From Gymnopus androsaceus JB14 (taxonomy: Eukaryota > Basidiomycota > Agaricomycetes > Agaricales > Omphalotaceae), in the NCBI GenBank assembly GCA_009733575.1, contig ML770344.1, forward strand, positions 1 through 10,234: a DNA stretch of 10,234 bases, written 5' to 3'. The first letter of the stretch is position 1. Each line of letters opens with the position of its first letter. Below the pieces are notes generated by a model that worked only from the letters and a program-made list of their open reading frames with translations, was not told the origin of the DNA and made no database searches. Positions 6,664 through 10,234 of the stretch are shown one piece after another. Position numbers and translations under genes: made by a program.

Positions 6664-7688
6664 CTCCTCCCTCAATACCGAGTTCGTCTCCTACATTTGG
6701 CAATTCTGTCTTTCCCACTTCACCTGCAGCCCAAGGTGCCCAACATTTCGTTGCAGACGATGATCCAGAGATTGAGAAGCCAGAGGAATCACCAATTGTT
6801 GCCGAGGATGACATGGAGATCGAGAGCCCGGAGGAATTGCCAGGTCCGACAAGCTTGAGCAGTGGGAAGAGAAAGCACCTGGAAGATGCTAACAAGGATG
6901 CTCCAAGCACGAAAAAGTCGAGGAAGGGCGCGAATAAAGTCGGTGCGGATGTCAGAGCAAAGTTGAAGCGCAATGTTCCTGCGGCAAAGAAATCCGGCGG
7001 TAATCGGAACACTGTATCGACCACTGAACGAGTTGCTTCTGGGTTGAACATCAAGATTGACGCAGGTTCCAAAGAGGCTGGGGCAGAAGCTTCAAAGAAG
7101 GCTAGTAAGAATGTGGCGGAAGAGCAACTTGCGGTCATGCCCACTGTTCCAGAAGATGCCCCAGCCTATGTCAAGAACACTTTGGGCTTGTGCTCGTGGG
7201 TTGAAGGAGATGGGCTCTGGCTGAAAGTAGTCAAGGCATGGTTGCGAATCGACCAGGCAGCTGGGTTTGAACCCTCTTCGAAGGCACTTTCAAGGCTCCC
7301 AACCACTGGAAGACCAAAGGAGGTGGGAAAATGGATCAGCTATGCGCAATCTGCGACGTTCCGCCCCGTGGTGTCCCTTCCGCGTTTTGCTGACGAGTTT
7401 GCTGAATGGTGGAGATCTATGCAGCCAGAGGGAAGGAAAGCAATTGACGATACATTCATTAGCATGTCGAAGCCTGTGATAACGGATTGGGAGACAGTGA
7501 AAATCAGTGGATTGAATGGTCTTGTTAGTGTTGTTGCTGCTTTAGCATGGTGGAGGAAGGTGGTCTATGACCTGCCGGAGGAAAATGCATCGAGAACTGG
7601 GCGAAGTGGTCAGAAACAAGAAATGGAGCTCCGGAAGCTCAATGAGGCGTTCGAGGAGGTCATTTATGTTTTTGGTAAGCTAGTCTAG
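6606..7688 (+). CDS. Conserved Agaricomycete protein of unknown function, Trp-rich C-terminus
   Basis: The frame opens without an ATG (first codon TTG), so the true start lies upstream, across the C6 frameshift, or at an internal Met. Residues 1-80 are Pro/Ser-rich then acidic (DDDPEIEKPEE). A bipartite nuclear-localisation-like motif follows (KRK at 88-90, KKSRK at 103-107), then a Lys/Ala-rich linker. Residues 181-360 form the conserved part: WVEGDGLWLKVVKAW, LPTTGRPKEVGKWI, EWWRSMQPEGR (267-277), GLNGLVSVVAALAWW (302-316) and a helical end, EEVIYVFGKLV, before TAG. I recall this arrangement from a large Agaricomycete family of unknown role, often near transposons. No catalytic motif is seen. 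A DNA- or chromatin-related role is only a guess from the basic/acidic N-terminus. Confidence 0.72.
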   Translation: MFSKSPSYGCTYLRRNPPVAPPSIPSSSPTFGNSVFPTSPAAQGAQHFVADDDPEIEKPEESPIVAEDDMEIESPEELPGPTSLSSGKRKHLEDANKDAPSTKKSRKGANKVGADVRAKLKRNVPAAKKSGGNRNTVSTTERVASGLNIKIDAGSKEAGAEASKKASKNVAEEQLAVMPTVPEDAPAYVKNTLGLCSWVEGDGLWLKVVKAWLRIDQAAGFEPSSKALSRLPTTGRPKEVGKWISYAQSATFRPVVSLPRFADEFAEWWRSMQPEGRKAIDDTFISMSKPVITDWETVKISGLNGLVSVVAALAWWRKVVYDLPEENASRTGRSGQKQEMELRKLNEAFEEVIYVFGKLV

Positions 7689-7834
7689 AACCAGGATGAA
7701 CGATATTGTGTATTTGTGGTAGTTAATTACATTGGTAGCTAATTGCCGAACATGCAGTATTGTATTTGTTTTATATTCTGCTTGAAAGCACCAGGAGAAG
7801 TAAGCTATATATTTGCTTCATTAACCTAGCTAGT

Positions 7835-8110
7835 ATCGTCAGCTTGGACAAGTGGTTTAAGTGGGACAAGGCGCTTATGAATTGTGTAGATGCTGGAATA
7901 TTCCTGACGCGTAGGGTTTGATTCCCTGTGTGCCAATGTTTTATTCTGGCATTTACCGGTCTGGCCAGCAGTCCCACTACGAGCTTGGTCAGTGCGTTCC
8001 CTGCCCATATGACTCACCTTCCCGACGCTGTACGGGTCCTGTAGGGATTTATCCTTTGTGCTAGCGTGCTAGGGATATTTCCCTATATATGGGTGAAAGT
8101 AGCTGATTCT
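7835..8110 (+). mobile_element. SINE-like tRNA-derived segment
   Basis: A-box-like TGGACAAGTGG (7845-7855, 10 of 11) and B-box-like GTTTGATTC (7916-7924, 8 of 9) are 60 nt apart, as in a class II tRNA. The preceding AGCTTGGACAAGTGGTTTAAG is close to a Ser/Leu tRNA D-arm. A tRNA-unrelated body follows with TCCCACTACGAGCTTGGTC and CGACGCTGTACGGG, then a TAGGGA-TATT-TCCCTA hairpin at 8070-8085. The right end and flanking duplication are not resolved. It could instead be an isolated tRNA pseudogene in other repeat DNA. Confidence 0.45.
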
Positions 8111-8168
8111 GGTTGGTTGTGGATATAGACCTGCTGATATGATCTTAACTTGTGGAAATATCCTTAGT

Positions 8169-9230
8169 TCAAGCAGTTTGGAATGCAGATACAGGTGGGA
8201 GGTCCGTGTTTCTGAGTTGCTGGGTAGCGACTTGGTCTTCCCAACTCCGTTGGAGTTGAGTTGCAGCAAAAGCTGCAGTATTCTCCTGCTTTGGAGGAAG
8301 AAACATTTCTTCTCTGTGATCCCACACTTCATGGGGAGTGTGGTCCTTGTCAACAGGATATCTGCTTCTATTGAAGCCAATACCCTGGTTGGGGATGTTG
8401 GACACTCCGGAATTCTGGAGGTTGTTGTTTCTGAGTCGCTGGTTAGCGACTCGGTTTTCCCAATTCCGTTGAGGATCAATGGAAGGTGGACCTGCAGCAT
8501 TTGCTGCTGTGTTCACCTGCACAGTGGCAGGGTCATTGGCGTTGGTATCCAGTACCATTGCCGTTTGCGCAAATGCAACTATCGGTGAAGTTACTACCTC
8601 GGATAGTTTGTGTATTGGGGTAGGATCACAGATCCTATCCCATTTGGCCATTGGTATGGCCTGACTTTTGTCAAACGTCGCAGGGTGTTGACGAATGTAA
8701 TGAACATTCGTATCTGAGGCCAAGCCCAGACAACTGGTAGCTGCGGCTACCAGTTCATGATTCTTAGTCCCTGACAAAACGTCAGGAATTGAGGTCGCAA
8801 TTCCAGAATGGTGGTCACTCAGTTCCACCGGCACTATTTGGGGTCTCGTCACCACAGGTGACGTTGATCTCGAACGGGATGTAAATTCTACGTCCAAGTG
8901 CAATTGAATTCCAGGAGGAGTTCCTGGAGTCATTGTATTCACCAACGTATCCATGAGTTTTGAAAACTCACGGGCTATGTTTATGCTCGTTTCTTGTGCT
9001 TCCGCACAGGCACAAGCAATGTTTCTCATCTGTTGAAGGAATTCAACAGACAAGGAGAGGTTGGAACTGAACGGCTCCAAGGGAGCGCTCCGTTTTAACA
9101 CTAGATTAGTGTCACTCTGCCACGTATGCTCGGGAGCATGTGTGTTTGAGTTGTTGACAACGTTTCAAATGTTGTTGCGGTTGTGGAGAGAATCGTAACG
9201 ATTCTCGGACTCGTAGGTGGACTTGGTCAT
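8169..9230 (-). pseudogene. Gag-like N-terminal frame of a second LTR retroelement
   Basis: Starts at ATG 9230, about 60 bp inside the LTR end, and runs to TGA at 8169-8171, 353 codons with a single internal TGA at 9165-9167 (ATT TGA AAC, likely once CGA). The N-terminus is MTKSTYESENRYDS. A helix-like section with CACAEAQETSINIAREF follows, then Ser/Thr/Pro-rich and Asn/Gln-rich parts. A block is duplicated internally (QRNWENRVANQRLRN versus QRSWEDQVATQQLRN). There is no CCHC knuckle, protease or RT, so it is truncated or decayed. The Gag call rests on position after the LTR and on style, not on a recognised domain. The whole frame lies in a dense chain of perfect hairpins, so selection may act on RNA as well as protein. 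Confidence 0.5.
8209..8510. repeat. Internal duplication in the Gag-like frame
   Basis: TTTCTGAGTNGCTGGNTAGCGACT at 8209 and 8428 starts two related segments about 219 bp apart. Both continue TTCCCAA-TCCGTTG and include a GCAGC-loop-GCTGC hairpin. The translations align (QRNWENRVANQRLRN and QRSWEDQVATQQLRN). The first hairpin is perfect in the right copy and has one T-G pair in the left. Confidence 0.7.
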
Positions 9231-9313
9231 AGGACCGGGTTTTGTGAAATTAAAAAACTTTAATTTCGATCGCACAAAGTTACGCTTTGATGTCACTTGT
9301 GTTTAGCACAAGT
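8242..9313. repeat. Chain of short perfect inverted repeats (hairpin ladder)
   Basis: More than twenty perfect stems of 5-9 bp with 3-8 nt loops lie nearly end to end. Examples: 8242-8258 (7 bp), 8322-8343 (7), 8433-8452 (8), 8621-8637 (7), 8646-8661 (6), 8691-8711 (8), 8733-8754 (9), 8785-8804 (7), 8847-8863 (7), 8910-8928 (7), 8954-8970 (7), 8993-9016 (7, with an inner 5), 9029-9050 (9), 9188-9206 (8), 9246-9267 (9), 9295-9313 (7). They cover the end of the LTR, the leader and most of the Gag-like frame. I checked each stem base by base. By comparison, 6606-7688 does not show this. Confidence 0.88.
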
Positions 9314-9550
9314 AAAGAACACAGAATACAAAGAGTATTGCAAGATGTTCAAAAAAGTATAAGACCTTGGTGAGGTCAGAGCTTACTTTCACCCAAAAGA
9401 ACACAAGTGGACTGTATATTTGTCTAGGTATTCTCGGCGGGTGATGGTGTAAAGCTAAAGTACATAGTGACATAAAGTATTTTATATAGTAAAGGAAATG
9501 AATTAAAAGGGTAACATAATGATGATGCATAAGGGAATGGGGGTGTTACA
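9292..9550 (-). mobile_element. LTR of the second retroelement (probably Gypsy type)
   Basis: On the minus strand it starts TGTAACACCCCC at 9550, a common start of fungal Gypsy LTRs. It contains a TATA-like ACTATATAAAATAC (about 9478-9491) and probably ends at CAAGTGACA (9292), giving about 259 bp. The inner border is uncertain because no second copy is in view and no tRNA primer-binding site is recognised next to it. Downstream lies a leader with strong hairpins and then the Gag-like ATG at 9230. Confidence 0.55.
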
Positions 9551-9925
9551 AACATGCTCACAAAGCCAAACCTTTTCAGTTGTACTTGGCAAGTACTTGG
9601 AGTGGTAGTGACAAAGAAGAGTAGCAGTGGAGGTTGGTATGGGTAATAGGACCTAGGTGCGCTTTTCTTTCTTGCAAGATACCCTCGGACTCACTGTTAT
9701 ATCCATGCATTCCAGTGCCTACAAAGTCCACCAATTACCCCTAAATTACCACCGAGCCTCCGGCGCCTATTTCCGAGGCTTACCGAGCCTATATCTCGGT
9801 AATAATCTCGGAAACCTCGGCCATACCTCAGCTGGAACCCGGTTGCAAGTCATTGACTTGTTTGGACTTCATTACAGTTCCTTTCCTCGCTTTCCAGTCT
9901 CGCTTCCATATCTGCCGGAGCCGAG
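9551..9925. other. Gene-free stretch rich in CCTCGG / CCGAGG words
   Basis: 9551-9660 shows no feature beyond a short GTACTTGG repeat. From 9690 onward CTCGG and CCGAG words recur (for example 9772-9820) in both orientations. A plus-strand frame across this part is a translation of the repeats. Confidence 0.5.
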
Positions 9926-9985
9926 CCGTTCCGTTCCGTTCCGTTCCGTTCCGTTCCGTTCCGTTCCGTTCCGTTCCGTTCCGTT
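9926..9985. repeat. (CCGTT)12 microsatellite
   Basis: Twelve uninterrupted copies of CCGTT, 60 bp, flanked by CCGAG on both sides. Perfect units suggest recent length change. Direct pentamer repeats; noncoding. Confidence 0.97.
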
Positions 9986-10163
9986 CCGAGCCTCGGTAAC
10001 CCTCGGAAACCCTCGGAACAGCCTCGGATATATCCCCGGTACCTTCGGATGCCTTTCCCATGCTTTTGTTTTATGGTACTTATTGTTTTATTGCCTTTTA
10101 TGTTCTTTTGGCTTTTGCTACTCAATTACTTTATTGTTTTTACTTACCGAGTACCCAGTCCAG
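9986..10163. other. CCTCGG-word tract and T-rich spacer
   Basis: CCTCGGTAAC, CCTCGGAAAC and CCTCGGAACAG words follow the microsatellite up to about 10030, then a T-rich spacer reaches the LTR copy. Nothing coding is seen. Confidence 0.5.
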
Positions 10164-10234
10164 TATTAGAGTTACGTTCCTAAATAGGAAGTAGCAGCAG
10201 TAAGTCCACACAGGACTTAGTGGTAACGATCACA
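10164..10234 (-). mobile_element. Second copy of the Copia LTR (3' end, cut by the window edge)
   Basis: The 71 bases match 2717-2787 at 68 positions, including the TAAGTCC-ACACA-GGACTTA hairpin. To the left the sequence is GTACCCAGTCCAG, not the GGTTATGGGCCC primer-binding site. The LTR end therefore borders flanking DNA: it is a solo LTR or the 3' LTR of another minus-strand element extending right. It is not the partner LTR of the left element. Confidence 0.88.

Noticed and set aside
6638..7144. Minus-strand frame of 168 codons
   Set aside because: Antisense shadow of the Ser/Lys/Ala-rich plus-strand frame at 6606-7688, which has the conserved C-terminal motifs.
8139..8588. Plus-strand frame of 149 codons
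   Set aside because: Opposite strand of the Gag-like frame; the inverted repeats make both strands look alike and keep shadow frames open.
9657..10169. Plus-strand frame of 170 codons with a repeated RSVPF motif
   Set aside because: It is a translation of the CCGTT microsatellite and CCTCGG words. The 5-bp unit stays open in several frames on both strands.
2717..10234. The two Copia LTR copies as the two ends of a single element
   Set aside because: Both have the same orientation, but the primer-binding site lies left of the left copy and none lies next to the right copy, so they belong to different insertions.

Overview
The window looks like repeat-rich, gene-poor nuclear DNA of a filamentous fungus, most likely an Agaricomycete basidiomycete. 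The evidence is nested LTR retrotransposons and short inverted-repeat elements, plus one open reading frame (6606-7688) resembling an unnamed, highly expanded Agaricomycete protein family. The family and organism calls come from memory of such sequences, not from a search.

Left part (1-4180): a decayed Ty1/Copia-type element lies on the minus strand. From right to left it has a 5' LTR (2717-3443), a primer-binding site complementary to the 5' half of initiator tRNA-Met (2705-2716), a Gag with an unusual N-terminal extension, the Gag core, a CCHC zinc knuckle, and the start of the protease, which runs off the left edge. It carries two in-frame TGA stops, at least three frameshifts and a D-S-R in place of the protease D-S-G. 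It has been hit twice: a 726-bp hAT-type MITE with a perfect 8-bp target duplication sits in gag and holds a tRNA-like segment, and a 362-bp inverted-repeat element sits in the LTR. The Copia LTR itself cuts into a 737-bp palindromic element (3444-4180), whose centre holds a 109-bp TA-flanked MITE.

Middle (4181-6400): no gene is seen. The stretch is a patchwork of unrelated duplications: GATCGAT-rich words, a 100-bp duplication, a 33-bp tandem repeat, an 80-bp duplication, a 9-bp TGGAATCCA repeat and a 41-bp tandem repeat.

Right part (6400-10234): a plus-strand gene of unknown function has an acidic/basic disordered N-terminus, a bipartite nuclear-localisation-like motif and a conserved Trp-rich C-terminal region; its N-terminal part is thrown out of frame at a C6 run. 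A SINE-like tRNA-derived segment follows. Next, on the minus strand, is a second LTR retroelement fragment (LTR about 9292-9550, leader, and a Gag-like frame from ATG 9230 to stop 8169 with one TGA). The window ends with a (CCGTT)12 microsatellite among CCTCGG words and the edge of a second copy of the Copia LTR (10164-10234), an independent insertion.

The most striking feature is in the second retroelement. From 8242 to 9313 the DNA is an almost unbroken chain of short perfect inverted repeats with 3-8 nt loops, more than twenty of them, running through leader and reading frame alike. Nothing in the coding annotation explains this.
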